From Prinia subflava (Eukaryota; Chordata; Aves; Passeriformes; Cisticolidae), in contig NW_026960612.1 in NCBI RefSeq assembly GCF_021018805.1, forward strand, positions 1,240,001 through 1,304,000: 64,000 nucleotides of DNA, read 5' to 3'. Below the pieces are notes generated by a model. The model had not been told where the DNA came from. It did no database searches and saw only the letters and a program-made list of their open reading frames with translations. The position numbers and the translations under genes are program-made. Shown in pieces: positions 47,343 to 60,215 of this stretch. The stretch's first letter is position 1. Each line of letters begins with the position of its first letter.

Positions 47343-50300
47343 ATACAGAACTCCAAACAGCTTAACCAAAACCCACCACCACAGGAGCCCACAGGGTGGC
47401 AGTCTCTTCCCACCCCAGCAAATGCAGCTTGGAATGGGAGTGGGTTGTTTTGTTAGGATTTTTCTTAAATGCACCGCTAATCTGTAGATGTAAATTACAG
47501 TGCCTTGAACAATAAGGTTTTGAAGGACATATTTAAAAATAAATAAAGAATCCCCCAATGGCAGGCTGCTCCCTGAACAGAAGGTTCCCAATAAAGCATT
47601 TAAAAGCAGAGCTCATGATTTGCTTGGGGGTTTTCTAGCATTTTCAATTAGTGGTTGAGGGCCTACTTTTGCTAGGTGCTGTAGAAACATAATGAAGATT
47701 TCTAGGTGATTTCTGTTCTCAGGGGCATAAGCTAGGACGCTGGTGAAAGCTTCTGAATGTTTTCTAGAGTCCTGTAAATTGGCTGTATTTAAGGTGTCAT
47801 TTTTACACAATACACTACTACTGTAGTTGAGTACCTTCAGGATTGCAATTGGGAATTTGTGCTGCGTAAACAAAAAAGTGTGTCTGGCTGTGTGAGGCAC
47901 CTTCTTTTTTGCAGCTTCATTTCCTTGGGGCTTAGCAGAGCTGAATTTGTCCATGGTGGGAGTGCCTCAAATCCTGTCTTTTCTCCAAGTATTGCAGAGC
48001 AAGTGGACATGAGCATTGGTGTTCCAGTTCAGCTCAGTAGTAGTGTTCCTTTACTTTCTGTACTTAGTGCTTATATACATATCTTTAGTTACAGAAATTA
48101 TGAATAATTATTTAATGCCAAGTTGCCTCTTCCTCCCTCCTCCATCATCTAATTCAGATTGCATATGAAGAAACTGAGGCTGACAGAGGTTAGTTTCCTG
48201 GCACATGATCACATAAGAAATCTCTGAATAGAGAATAAAATTTTTGGTTTATTGGAGTCTGGTCTTAATTACATATCTAATTTTGAGCCACTTGCCTTGA
48301 AAGAAAAGGGTTAAAGGAAAGAAACAGTACTATAAACAGTATCTTTCCTTTACTAATATATTGTTAAACTGACTTGGTTTTACTGAAATACAGTCCACTT
48401 CTTACAGATGAAGTATTTTTCACTGAATTTCCTAATGCTTGTAGCTCAGTTTAGTGACTTTTAAATACTGCAGGGTGAAGTTAGCTTCAGTACTACTGTT
48501 TTCAGTAGTAATTAAAAATGGGAATGTAAATGACTCTTGTGTCTTAAAAAATGCTATTTGTTTTTTACAAAAAAACATTTAGGTAGAAGCAACTCACTAC
48601 TGCTCCCTTTACTTGGATGACAATCTTTAATTTGGAAAGGGGAAGGTTTATATCAAGGTATAGGCTATTTAATGTTAAATGTGCAAAATATTTTTCACTA
48701 GTAAATGTGATATTTTAGAAAAATAAACTTTCTCTAAAACAGTGTTTTCCTTTCAGAAGCTCTAACAGGTACAGTATGTGTATATGTAATAAATAGAAGA
48801 AACTTCAAAAAGAGACATTTATGAGTTGGACTTGCTATTTGAAAAGAGACTTTTTTTTAGCAGAATAGGCCCTGTGGAAGTACTTTAATGGTGGATAGGC
48901 ATAGTCTATTTTATCAGCATGTGGAGTGCTGTGCCAGGATGAGTAGAAATGAGGTAAAGGATGAAAACTTCAAATGCTCCTTCTTAAATCTAGATCAGAA
49001 TGCAGAGTGGTAATTGAATGACTGACTGTAGTCATTGAAACAAGGTAAGCCTTTTCTTTTGCTCCTCAGTGGGGAGGCATGGAGAATGTAGGAGTCCCTT
49101 TTAAGGGAGGAAAATTAGGGAATTAGCCAGAAGTAGGATATTAAGTAGTCACTCCTGAATTTTACAAGATTTCTTCAGCTTTGATAGTTTAAAGATTTCT
49201 AGAGAGCTTAAAGAATATGTAATGAAATGAAGGAATTGTGTTGCCACCTTTTCCTCTGTAAAGATTATTTCCCATCTCTTGCTGTGGCTGTGACTTGAAG
49301 CAGAGGTACATGAGCCACCTTCCACTGCACACAATGTTGATGAAGGAGAGTCTCCTGCTGGTCAGTACCTCAGACTAGCATGCGGTACATTAGACCTGCT
49401 CTCACCATTCAGCTCTCCTTGAATTTTTATTAATAGTGGAAAGGAGATCGTGGGAAAAAATGAGGGATAGAAGAGCAAGGAGGGAAGGGTGTTTGGTTTC
49501 CCTCACTGCCTACTTTTAAAACTTTAGTCTTTATTATCCTTTCTGCCAGCAGGCCTCACAGATTTAGAGCATTTTCCCCACTTTGGTCAAAGCTTTGGGA
49601 TGTACACTTGGCACTGTTCAAGGGCAACTTGACAGCCAACAGCTGAGGAGTAGGACGTGAGCCCAGCAACTGCAGCTGGGAAGATGGCTCCAGATTCAGC
49701 ATCTGGGTCATTTCAGCTGCCAAATGTGCTCCATCTGTGGTCACCCTAGCTGCTGACGTGGCAGGGGAGAAAACAGGAGCACAGCAAATTTTAAACAGAC
49801 TTGAAAGCAAAGTCTGTATGGGGCAGGGGAGGGTGCTCTGCAGGGGTGGCTTATGGAGTATAAAGTGCAAGAGGTGGCAGTAAAGTTTGATCTGAAGAGG
49901 AATTGTGTAAAATTGATTGACTGAGCAACTGCATAAAATAACTTGTAAAGGTAACTTCTTTCTTTCATAGATGAGTTGTATTTGTCCCCCAAGCCGTCTG
50001 ACCCAAGGGTTTTGAGGTGACAATGCAAATACCCTTCAAAAACCAATTAACATGAGTTAACTCTAGCATCTAGCATGGGCTCTTCAGAGCCATGAGATGC
50101 AGTACTACCAGCCCTGTACTTCAGCAGTGAATCAGGTCTCTGAAAAGCAAAGGTAGTGGCATCTGAATGAGATTCCATTGTGGTTTGGGTTTGTTTTCTT
50201 AGTACCATATTTGGTGACTTGTTCTGTGGATGGGGCTCTTACACACCTCCAGGTATCTGTGAAACTTTTGAGGTTCGTCAGCTGATCTCTTCTGGACACC

Positions 50301-53300
50301 CACTTACTATAAATTAGTGTATATTTATCAGGGTGAAGAAGCAAAAAAATAAGAAATTTTCTGTATAAAGTGAAGTGTATTGAGATACGATTGTCTTGTT
50401 AAATCTGTATCTGTTACTAGAATGAGAAGGGCATCTGAAAAAGAGGTGTTTTGTTTGCCTGCCCAAAAGGTGATTTTGTTGTGAAAAGGTCTTGTATGTT
50501 CCTGACTTTGTGCCAGGCTTTGGTCAGTAAAATCTGCAATTGAATTAGGTGTAAGCTAATGTAATGCAGTGTATTCCTGTGGCCAAGTGTGATGCTAGGA
50601 GGTGGGTGCTAGAGGATGGAGGTACTAGCAGACACTCTCTGTTGTTTAATGCATGCGTGTTATTCTTGCATCCAGAGAAAGCCCCTTCACAGTACCAAAT
50701 GACTTCAAAGATGGGGTCAAACTACACACACCTTCTGTGGTTTGTAGAGACCAACTTTTCCTCAAAATTTACTGCTGACAGTTTTGGAGCTTATTTTTTC
50801 AAGAGGGGCACCCATAGCTATGGTGCTACATTCTTCCTTTTCTAACTAGTACCAGAGCAGTGGCCCACATCTCAGTATTTTTATTCACTACAGTTTGTAA
50901 CCATGTGAGCAATTATAAAACTGACCTGAATAATGCCTTTTCCCTGTACTTTTTGGAGGAGCTGAGACCAGGAGCAAAAAGCAGATGGTGTGATTCTTTT
51001 GAGAGCTAGATCTTTTCATATGTTCCTTCAGTAGCTTTTCCTGTTATTCACAGCCAGATGGATGGGCTTCTACTGAATTCTGTTAGAGAAGGGTTAAGTA
51101 GAGCCACAATCTGGTAAGTGTAAAGATGATTTGTAGAATGATCTGCCTTGAACTTTATGATCTCAAAAGTTCACATCAAAACTGAAATCACTCTTTATAT
51201 ATCATTTACTATCCAGTATACTTGTTTGCTTATAAATGCAATGCTATGCAGTCTTAAATTAAATGTAAGAGAGAACACTCTGTGATGATGTCAGGTGTTA
51301 CTGATAATAGATTTAGATTTGTATGCCCATGGAGCAACTTTGCACTTGTTCAATTCACTCTTCTGTTTTATTCCCCTAGAGGTTTTCTGTTTGGTTTTCC
51401 ATCAATTGCAAATAACTCATGGCAGTGCATTCTTTGCAGAGAAACCAGCACTATAAAGCTCTAATGCTGGTTTGAAGTTTTGGTTGCTTCTGGGGCAGGA
51501 ATAATACAAAACATCAAACCTAGTTATTAAAGGAGCCATTTCTTTTGTCATGTGGTGGCATGAGTCATCGCAGTGAGGCATAAGGCCAAGATTTGTTTCC
51601 AGCCTGGGGTCAGGGGCTGCAAGTTGGCCATGGCACAGGAGGATATTTTAGCACAAGGCTTTTGCTTGGCAGGCACTAAGGAACTTGTCGCTTACTTTGG
51701 CTGTCCCGTGTGCCAGATAACAGGATTTTTCCCTAGCCTGTTGTTTGCTGCTGCTTTGCTTTTTGCATCTCTGTCCTGCCTGGTAACAGCTTCTTCTATT
51801 CTGGTCCATTTTCTCTGCCAGCAACCACTTCTAGGGTGGTTTTCTGTAAATGGAGAAACTCTTACAGTATTCGCTAGTTAAAGAATGCAAGATTTTTGTC
51901 ATTAGTAACTTAAACCCTCCATTTGGAGTCTTAGCTTCAGCAACAAAAATGTTGTGGATTAACCACTTTCACCAGCAAGTGGCTTTCTGATGAGCTGTGG
52001 GAAGAAGTGTATGCTTGGTAGTAGGTCTACAGTAAACAGCTGGAATTTGCATGTGGTAAATTAGCACCAAATAAAATCCCCCCTTTTTTTTTCTTAATTA
52101 TCCTTGCATACTCAAATGGACCTATTAAACATTTGTGCAATAGAAATTGGTAAAACCACACATTTACAGTAAGTGGATCTTGGTTGGGTGCAGGCTGACA
52201 TTGCTCTGTTGGTGGCATGACCTATGTAAGTAACATATAATCCAAGGAAGGGACCACTCTGATCCCTGACTCCTTGGCATACAGTGGTGCCCTGACTTGG
52301 ATTGGAACACTGCAGTCATTCAAAGAAAGCCCTTGCTTCAACTCAGAATCTTCACCTACTTTACACTGACTTTGTTTGAGACCTGTTGCTTTGACTCCTA
52401 CACAGCCACAAACATAAGCAGGTGCAAGATACACTGCATTTGTATTTCACAGGTTTTTTAGTTGTTGATTTTCTCTAAAGAGGTTGTAAAAGGTAAACTG
52501 TTTCTAGCAACTGCTTTATTTTTCTGAATATGTCAAGAGGGCTAATGGGTTCCTTACAGCTGATGTTGCAGTTCTTTCTTCATTGCAATTTAGGGTGAAA
52601 TTTCTAAAAGCCTTTTATTTCAGTTGAAAGCCTAGTGATATTTTCCAGAATGTCTAAACAGATGAGACATCTAGCTTCTTATGATTTCTTCTCAGCACTG
52701 AAATCCCTCTCAGAACTTGAAGAAACTATTTATTGAAGAGCCTGATTTTGGGGGTCCTAGTTTATTTTTAAATCTTGAACCTAATTTCCAAAATAATGGG
52801 GAATATAAGAAAAGAACTGGTATGGACTTCAATGGCAAGTTTTCCCACCTCCCTTCAGTTCTTGAGACAATGTGAAAGAAAACAGCCGCTTTCATACTTT
52901 TCTTCGTCTGTTTCCTTTTTTTCTACGTTCTTGAACACAATTACTTGCAGGACCAAAATTCTGCTCTTGCTAATTAGTAACTTCAGACAGTAGCAATCAG
53001 ACTGTGCTAACAATCTGAAAAAAGTACAGCCTCCTGATTTCTTCACCCTCTCCTTTCACTTTCTTTTTAATCAAAGTGTTATCCCATCTGCTTACGGATT
53101 GATTTCTGAGTGCTTCTGTGACATCAGTGTCAGAGAGTGAGCAGTGGACACCCAAATAATGTTTTAAGTGCCTTAAAAGACTTCTGTGAGTCCTTTGAGG
53201 AGGAGCATGGGTGAAATAGACTGCAGGGAGATAGTTCATTGAGAGGGAGCTGATTTGAATGAGGCTGTGGATTCTGAAACCAGTCAGGGTACTTTTAGAA

Positions 53301-54886
53301 AAATGGCAGTGTGTGTGAAGTGTGAGATTCAGGATGGGCTTGAGGATATTTCTTTTAGTAGGAGACAGTATGAGAGCACAGGGAGAAGATGCTATGAATT
53401 TCACATAAGTGGTTTTCCTGATACCATTTCTTTTATTGATTTAAACAAAAGCATTACTTAAAATGGAGGAAGAAGTCTTTCTTAGAGACTTAGCATTTTA
53501 TTTTTGGCTAAGACTGAAAGCTATTGTTGCCTAAGTTGACGCATAACTGGCAAATCTATGAACTAAAGCCAGTATTGTTACTTAGATCTAAATTTGTAAG
53601 GACGTTTGGTTGTCATAGATTAAACAATGAACATACAGTTTACCTCAAAGACAGAGTTATATTCTAAAGACTATTTGCACATGTTTACAGCTGAAATCAT
53701 TGCTTAGCCTATTGACATGTGATATTTGAAGTAGCAGTGGAAGGGGAGAATAATAGCAAATGATGAGTATGTCAAATGATTGTACAATTGGCACTATCTT
53801 CACCCACAGGCTCATTGCTTTTTAGCAAAGGCCAGTGCTTTTCCACAGTGATAGACATTTCTAACATCACAAGGAGGAAAGTTTCTAGTGAAAACTATGG
53901 CTTCAAAAAATTGCTTTTATTGTGTTTTTAGGGAATGAACTGTTTCAGTGACAGATAAGACTGGACTTAGCTACTGCTGGTATCAGTTTGACTTAGAATT
54001 TCATATCATTCATGTTATGAGAGTAGTGCTAGTCCACAGGCATATAGCTCAACTTAAAATGGATTTATATTGAAATTGGGAAATAAAATCTAAAAATCAA
54101 TCTAAAAGGAGTGCCATATTCTCTAACTTCTGCATGCAAGAAAGGTGTTTTGGAGAACTTGCTGAATCTGCTGGAGAATGAGAGCAAAATAACAAAGTTT
54201 GATATTTGGCAGCTGGAAATCCAGCATGTGTTAGCGGATTTTAGATACCTTTGACTAGAAGGTTTCAAGATGTGAATTAGCAAGGACATCCTTCAACCCC
54301 AACTGTATGCTGCAAAGAATGTGGCAGGCTTTTCTATCTCGGTTAGGAGTTGTCTTCTGCAAATCACTTAATTTAAGTATTGGCCACAATGTCTAAAAGA
54401 AACTGGATGAAATCTGGTAAAGGGACAGGTGAGAAAGTCTTGCCTAGTCTTCATTGTTCAGCTGGGAGTGATGGGTAGTTGGAACTGGTGTTTGCACCTT
54501 TCCATTTTATCTTTTCTGTGAGCTGTTGCTTCTGCTTAGTTACACCTTCAGCCTAAGCGTGGGTCTCTCCACACTTCCCTGGGGTCATGGCAAGGTAAAT
54601 GCTACAATAGCAGTTGCGCCGAATAGAAAATAGTTCAGATGAAACTCTTAAATCCATGCCCATCAGATTTCTCTGTGCTTTGTTCTCTCTGTTCTGTCTG
54701 GGTTTCCTTGCCATTGCCTCCGAAAGTGAGCTAACTCCTGCCCAAAAATGGCAAAGGGTTAAGCTAGTGAGACAATGGCTGGAGTAAGGTGAACTTAAGA
54801 ATTCTTTGAATTTTGGTTGATAAATACAGTATATTCCATGTTTATATAATTGTGTGGTTGATGTTATGATAACTATACCTGTAGTG
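47343..54886. other. Intergenic DNA downstream of HADH
   Basis: About 7.5 kb of AT-rich, mostly unique DNA. No exon with a recognisable domain was found on either strand. In mammals the next gene is LEF1, on the opposite strand; I saw no HMG-box coding, so its 3' UTR or flank may lie here or further right but cannot be shown. Confidence 0.5.
48148..48240 (+). repeat. MIR-like SINE fossil
   Basis: GAAGAAACTGAGGCTGACAG and GGTTAGTTTCCTGGCACATGATCACATAAGAAATC-type sequence follow the core-to-tail layout of MIR (GAGGAAACTGAGGC, TTGCCCAAGGTCACACAGC) with many changes, as expected for an element older than the bird-mammal split. Confidence 0.55.
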
Positions 54887-54892
54887 TAGTTG

Positions 54893-55813
54893 TGTTGTAG
54901 TTTAGATGAAGGGGGGTCCCCGGGGAGGGTTCCTCAGGAGCCCCCCGGGCTCTAGGTTCATGGGTGTTCACGTGCTGGTAGGCAAGGAGACTCTAGACGG
55001 CTGGTGAGGTGCTGATGTGTCACTGTGCTGCGCTTTGAGACCTCTGCGTCTCTATACGCGGCTAGCCCTGGCACCGTGTATATCGTCTGAAGGATCAGTT
55101 CATACGCCATGCGAACGAAACTGATTCCTCCGGGGTTCTTGGTACCCGAGAGATCCTCTCAGCAGCAGTGGTAAAATGACACAGACAGAGGCAGGAAGGA
55201 GGCAGCGAGTAGCAGTGGAGTTTATTGTATGTACACACGCGTTCCAACTGCGCCGCGACTGCGCACGAGATCAGTCTGCGCAGGGTTTTATCCAGATAGC
55301 TGAGAGGGAGGGGTGAGGGTACAACAACCAATGAAGGGGATCCCCAGGACCGTTAAGCACATGGGAAATTTAACTTTACCAACCGGGGAAGCGGGGAGGA
55401 ATACAAAAAACCGCGGGCAGCATGAACGACAAGTAACGGACTGTTACATAACGACAGGTGCACGCACGTGCGAGAGAGAACAAAGGAATAATACGATAAA
55501 CCTAATAAACCTAATTTGCACACTGCCACACTGATGAGGTGAGGATTTATTTGGAGTTCGACCCCAGGAAGGCAACATGGTCACTGAGGGAGAGGGGAGA
55601 GGAGCAGAGCCTCCAGAGGCCTCCAGGGCAAAGAGAGCGAGCCCACTCTGTTTGCACCCTTAACAGAGAGATTCAAAGTGAGCGCAGACAGATCTTCAGG
55701 CCAATGAGGTTACAGATAAACGATACTGCAGGGGAGGTTACAGGCTTGGGATAAACCATACACTTTCCAGGGGTGAGCCAGAGCATACCATTTCAATAAA
55801 ATGCAATTCCACA
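54893..55813 (-). repeat. 3' LTR of the non-autonomous element, split by a nested LTR
   Basis: 402 bp of LTR once the nested LTR and its duplication are set aside, compared with 427 bp in the right copy. The difference is a 25-bp purine-rich expansion (near 57975) in the right copy. AATAAA lies on the minus strand near 55545. Confidence 0.88.
55018..55530 (-). mobile_element. Nested solo ERVK LTR, 513 bp
   Basis: TGTCACTGTGCTG to CACTGCCACA, flanked by perfect CTGATG duplications (55012-55017, 55531-55536). The partner LTR at 57772-58198 shows the uninterrupted site (GCTGATGAGGTGAGG). Minus-strand AATAAA near 55222 and GATAAAAC near 55289 give the orientation. CpG-rich, unlike most neighbours, so it may be young. 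Confidence 0.92.
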
Positions 55814-57771
55814 AATTCACCCTTTTTTCGTTAAAATGTGAGAAGAGAAATATGACACATGACAATTAACAATTTAAAAATGAACAGTAATTACACAGTT
55901 TTGCAGCATAAAAACAAATACAATTGCAGTAAGGATTATGTTATACTGTGAACAGTCCATCTGACTTGATGTAATTGCAATAAATGGGTTATGTGGGTTC
56001 ATGTTGCAAAATTTAAACAAATTTGTTAACCTTTTCAGCATGACTGGCCTAATGGTGTCTAGCCTTTTCCAACTGGCTTTTCAGACCACCATAGCCCCCA
56101 GTTCTAGGCTATGGCGCTGACTTCTGCTCCCACTCTAGGGACTGGAAAACACTTGGAGTTCTCCAGGCTCCACACAAGGACTCAGATTCTCACTCATGGA
56201 TCTGAGCCAGATTATTCCTTTCACTTTCCAACTGGTTCAACCAAAGGAGCGACACTCTGCATGCAATTGTTTATATACGTTCATATGTACCCATTGGGGA
56301 TTTTTTTCGTCTATATTTGCACCAGAAGTGTCGGAGACCTAACAGAAGACCCCCAGTTTTAGGTCACCAAAAGAAAAACAAAAAGAAGGAAAAAAAACCC
56401 CCACAAAAACCATCAAAATACTTTCTCAGACACCATTTTAGGTTATCAGTCACCCTCAGAACCTACAGAGGACAGCATGAACCCAAAAGCGTTACTGATT
56501 TAGTAGTCTATTACTGAATCGCGCTATTCAAGAAAACAATTCAAAAACTGCTTCCCATGGATTTACCCTTGTGACCTGAAAAGGCCTCTGCTTTCTAAAA
56601 CTGAAAACAGGGGAATCTGCAATATGAACACACACAAAAACTAGAAAGGCATAATTGTAAAACTACTTCATGGGGATAGGAAGGAAATGGAGAAACAACA
56701 GGTTTTGGGTTTTAGGGTTGGAGAAATAGGGGTTTGGATCACCCTGCTGTTTGACCAGAACAGCAAGGGACAGGGGCAGAATAACAGGGAAAGGAGATCA
56801 TAAAGTAGAGTTAACAACTATACAAGGCTGTAAAACTGGTATTACAAATTTACCTTAGCTTTGGGTTTTGGTTTCTTAGCATTTACCTTGTGGGAGTTAG
56901 CTGAAGGTGGGAACTAAGAGCTGGAGGGGACGCACGTGGCCATGTTGGCCATGTGGCTACAGCGCACGTGGCAGCAGCCATGCTGTGCCAGGCTTAGCAG
57001 GACGGGGTTAACTGTCAGGTGTTTGTTAAGGGAAAGGGGGGTTAGGGAGAAGGAGCAGTGAGGGGAGGAGGGAGTAAGGGTGAGGAAGGAGGTTACAGAA
57101 TTTACAAAACCAAGTTTTGGGAGGTGTGGGGCTTGGGCACAGCTTAAGACTGTTTTTTCCTTCTCTGATGGCTGTCTCGCTGAACCAGGCGGGCTTAGGT
57201 TCCTTTCGCTGCTGTCCAGGGCGTTGGCTGCTCGAGCTCGACGGTGTGCTTGTTCTGCGGGGCTCTTCTCGCCGCTGCTGCCGGACGGGTATGCTCCGCG
57301 TGGCTTCTCTGGGTGATGGGGCCCACGTGCACGCAGCAGCGGGGCCGGGGCCATGCCCGGCTCACTCCAGGGCTTCGCCGCGCCGGAGCCTCGCCGCGCT
57401 GGGGCTCACACCGGAGCCTCGCTGTGCCGGGGCCACGCTGCCCGTGCCGTGCTACCGTGCTTCCTGGGCTGCGCCGCTGATGTGGCCGCTCCAGTAGCAC
57501 CACGCCGCGCTGCCGCGGGCCAGAGCCCTGAGGGGCCGGGACCCGGGCCCACGCCGCGCCGGCTGGCAGTGGTGGGATGGTGGCGTGGTGGCTCGCGGGG
57601 TCTCTGCGCGTTGGGGGACGGGCCGCCCGGGGCCGCGACGGCCCGGACGGCCGCTCCGCCAGAGACAGCACTGAAGCGGTGTTCTGCGGGGTTCTGTGCT
57701 GTGCTGGTGTTGTGGTGGTCCATCTTTGTCTCAGGGTCGTTGGTGCTCTTGCCCCACGTTGGTGGGTCATT
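55814..57771 (-). other. Internal region of the non-autonomous element
   Basis: The part next to the primer site (about 57000-57770) is GC-rich with long frames on both strands; the longest minus-strand one is 191 codons at 57195-57770, rich in Arg, Pro and Ala, with no domain seen. It reads through the primer site itself, so it is not a credible gene. The rest is AT-rich. I see no zinc knuckle, DTG, YMDD or D,D-E motif. Confidence 0.75.
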
Positions 57772-58198
57772 TGTTGTAGTTTAGATGAAGGGGGGATCCC
57801 AGGGAGGGTTCCCCAGGAGCCCCCTGGGCTCTAGGTTCATGGGTGTTGACGTGCTTGTAGGCAAGGAGACTGTAGACGGCTGGTGAGGTGCTGATGAGGT
57901 GAGGATTTATTTGGATTTCGACCCCAGGAAGGCAACATGGTTACTGAGGGAGAGGGGAGAGGAGGGGGAGAGAGGGAAGGGGAGAGGAGCAGAGCCTCCG
58001 GAGGCCTCCAGGGCAAAGAGAGCAAGCCTTCTTCATTTGCACCCTTAACAGAGAGATTCAAAGTGGGCGCGGATAGACCTTCAGGCCAATGAGGTTACAG
58101 ATAAACGATACTGCAGGGGAGGTTACAGACTTGGGATAAACCATACACTTTCCAGGGGTGAGCCAGAGCATACCATTTCAATAAAATGCAATTCCACA
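57772..58198 (-). repeat. 5' LTR of the non-autonomous element
   Basis: 427 bp, TGTTGTAGTTTAGATG to GCAATTCCACA as read on +. It matches the left LTR closely over its whole length apart from the 25-bp purine expansion, and it lacks the nested insertion. Confidence 0.9.
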
Positions 58199-58204
58199 TA
58201 GCTG

Positions 58205-60210
58205 TATGCATCTCATTTAAAATATCTCTTAATTCTTCTGTCTGTGGTTTACATGAGTTACATATAATTGCATCTGATCCTCACAACATACCTGGGATCT
58301 AAGGAAGTACCATCCTTGTGCTTGGGGAACAGATATGCAGGGAAATTCTTCCTTCATTTGTCTAGAAAATAGTCTTTCTCCCCTTTCTTCCTTCAAATTG
58401 CATTTATTTCCAAACTGGACAGAATAAAAATACAGTATAAGTGTTAGACCTGTGCTAGATTTAAGTCCACTTTTTTAGGTTCATAGGAAATCCAGCATTA
58501 GGTCATTGGAAAGGAGGGACTGTTTCTGAGTGGGTGAGACCAATTAGCAAGGCTGTTCCATCAGCAGGGAACTCTTTCTGCCAATGAGGACAGGCCAAGA
58601 GCAGAGGAGTCAGTCAAACACTAGAGAGAAAGGGGAGGAGGGAGGAGCCCTAGAGCAGAAGTGAAATCAAATGGACTAGATGAAGAAGGGAGTAAACTAC
58701 TTGAATATTGAGAAATGGCTTGCAATTCAGTTTCAGTATGTAATTTCACTAAATTCACACTTACTAAACTGAGTAGTCACTACTTTAGAGTACCAGTATA
58801 GGCAGAATTAGACTGCTCAGTGATTAAGTGTTGTGAGTGGTTTAATTTCTGGGTAATACAGTTATACCAGTCCCACTCAAACAGAAACTTTGACCATATG
58901 TGAAATCTGCCTTATAAAATTTGAATTTTCAAACAGTGGCTAAAGCCATTCATGGTTAAATTTGTTGAGGGTTATTAGATTAAGGTGTTTTGATTGTGAA
59001 TTCTCTCAGGTTATTGTCATAAAAAGTTAAGTGCAGTTTGAAGCTATCAAGTCTTTACAGGAAAAAAGCAGTGGCTGTTCTGTCATATAATTTGTTTGCA
59101 AATATGATTACTGCCTATTAATTTAGGATTAATAGAGTGTAGAATGAAAGAAGTTGTTGCTGATGATGTTAATCATGACAAAATTAAACATTTCACAGAG
59201 AAGGGTAAAAAGGAAAAATATTTCAGGGTAGCAAAAGCAGCAACTAGAATGTAAGAATACATCTCGGGCTTTTTTCAGTCAAGGGATGTAGTCACTGCCC
59301 TGTTGTGATGTATGCTGTCTCCTCTTTTGTTACCCAGCACTTTGCTTTCACTGGCAGGTGCCAAGGAAAACTGGTTCTTGTATAGCATTTTGCTTTGTCA
59401 AGACCTGAGTCCTCGTTTCTGTGGCTTTTTCTCTCTGTCTTAAAACATAGATGTCCTAACAAAGCCAAATAGATATCATGTAGGACTTTTTTAGCCGCTT
59501 TTCTTAGCTGTAGGAAATTCGTAAAAATTCAAAGAATGGCCTCATCAAATAACTCTTCTGACCATCATTAAGTTTTGGACTATGTTTTTTTCATATTGTG
59601 CTCAAGATTTTATTATGTCAGTTACCTTTTCTCAGCACAATGAAGAGTACAGACCACTTCTTGGGTCAGTTGATCTAGTATGAAGCATAAATTTTTCTCC
59701 TAGCTCTGCTGGTTTATGCTGATTTTCCATAGCTGACAGGTTAATGAATCTGTTGCTTATTTGAGTGTGTTGGGTTTCTGGAAGGTGGGATGGGTGAGTT
59801 TATCAAAATGTGGTTTGTAGAACATAATTCACAAGAAGAAAACCTTAGTTTTCTAAGGTTCCCAGACCAGGTATGCAGTGACTGTTATCTCAGCCAAGCA
59901 GACATCTGTGATTGAGTGAAGGCATGGTTGTTGCAGGAGGAGTATCCCAGCCAAGGAGAAGACATCCTTTAAAACCCATGGCCTGAAGGTATGACTGTTT
60001 ATCTGGGAGGGTGGGGAGCACTGTTTCAGTCCTTGTTTTGACCTGGCCAAAAACTGGTGATTAAGAGGTTCATTAGCCCTATGTTTCTTTTCCTGTGCAG
60101 ATGACCATTTGCTTGCTTGGCTTTCTAAACCTGAGCTTCATATCTATGAGGAGACTCAAAAAGTATATTTATACAGTATTCCAGAGTTTCTCTTCTGGAT
60201 GTGTCATGGA
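58205..60210. other. Intergenic DNA, no gene seen
   Basis: AT-rich unique sequence. Its left end carries a MIR-like fossil. No coding or RNA gene is recognised. Confidence 0.5.
58260..58350 (+). repeat. MIR-like SINE fossil
   Basis: GCATCTGATCCTCACAACAT and GTACCATCCTTGTGCTTGGGGAACAGATATGCAGGG-type sequence resemble the MIR core (TTTAATCCTCACAACA, then CCATTTTACAGATGAGG). Divergence is high and ends are uncertain. Confidence 0.45.
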
Positions 60211-60215
60211 GAAAT

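Larger units (their letters stand above)
54893..58198 (-). mobile_element. LTR element with two LTRs and no retroviral gene
   Basis: Two same-direction LTRs (54893-55813 and 57772-58198) enclose 1958 bp. Outer flanks TAGTTG (54887-54892) and TAGCTG (58199-58204) are a 6-bp duplication with one change, so this is one insertion. On the minus strand the right LTR is followed by TGACCCACCAACGTGGGGC at 57749-57767, whose last 12 bases match a tRNA-Lys-type primer site. The other LTR is preceded by a purine tract (AAAAAAGGGTG, 55818-55828). No gag, protease or polymerase motif was found inside, so it is non-autonomous and must borrow proteins, perhaps from ERVK elements with the same primer. Confidence 0.88.

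Noticed and set aside
57195..57770. A 191-codon minus-strand frame as gag of the 3.3-kb element
   Set aside because: It overlaps the primer site, is Arg/Pro/Ala-biased and has no capsid homology or zinc knuckle.
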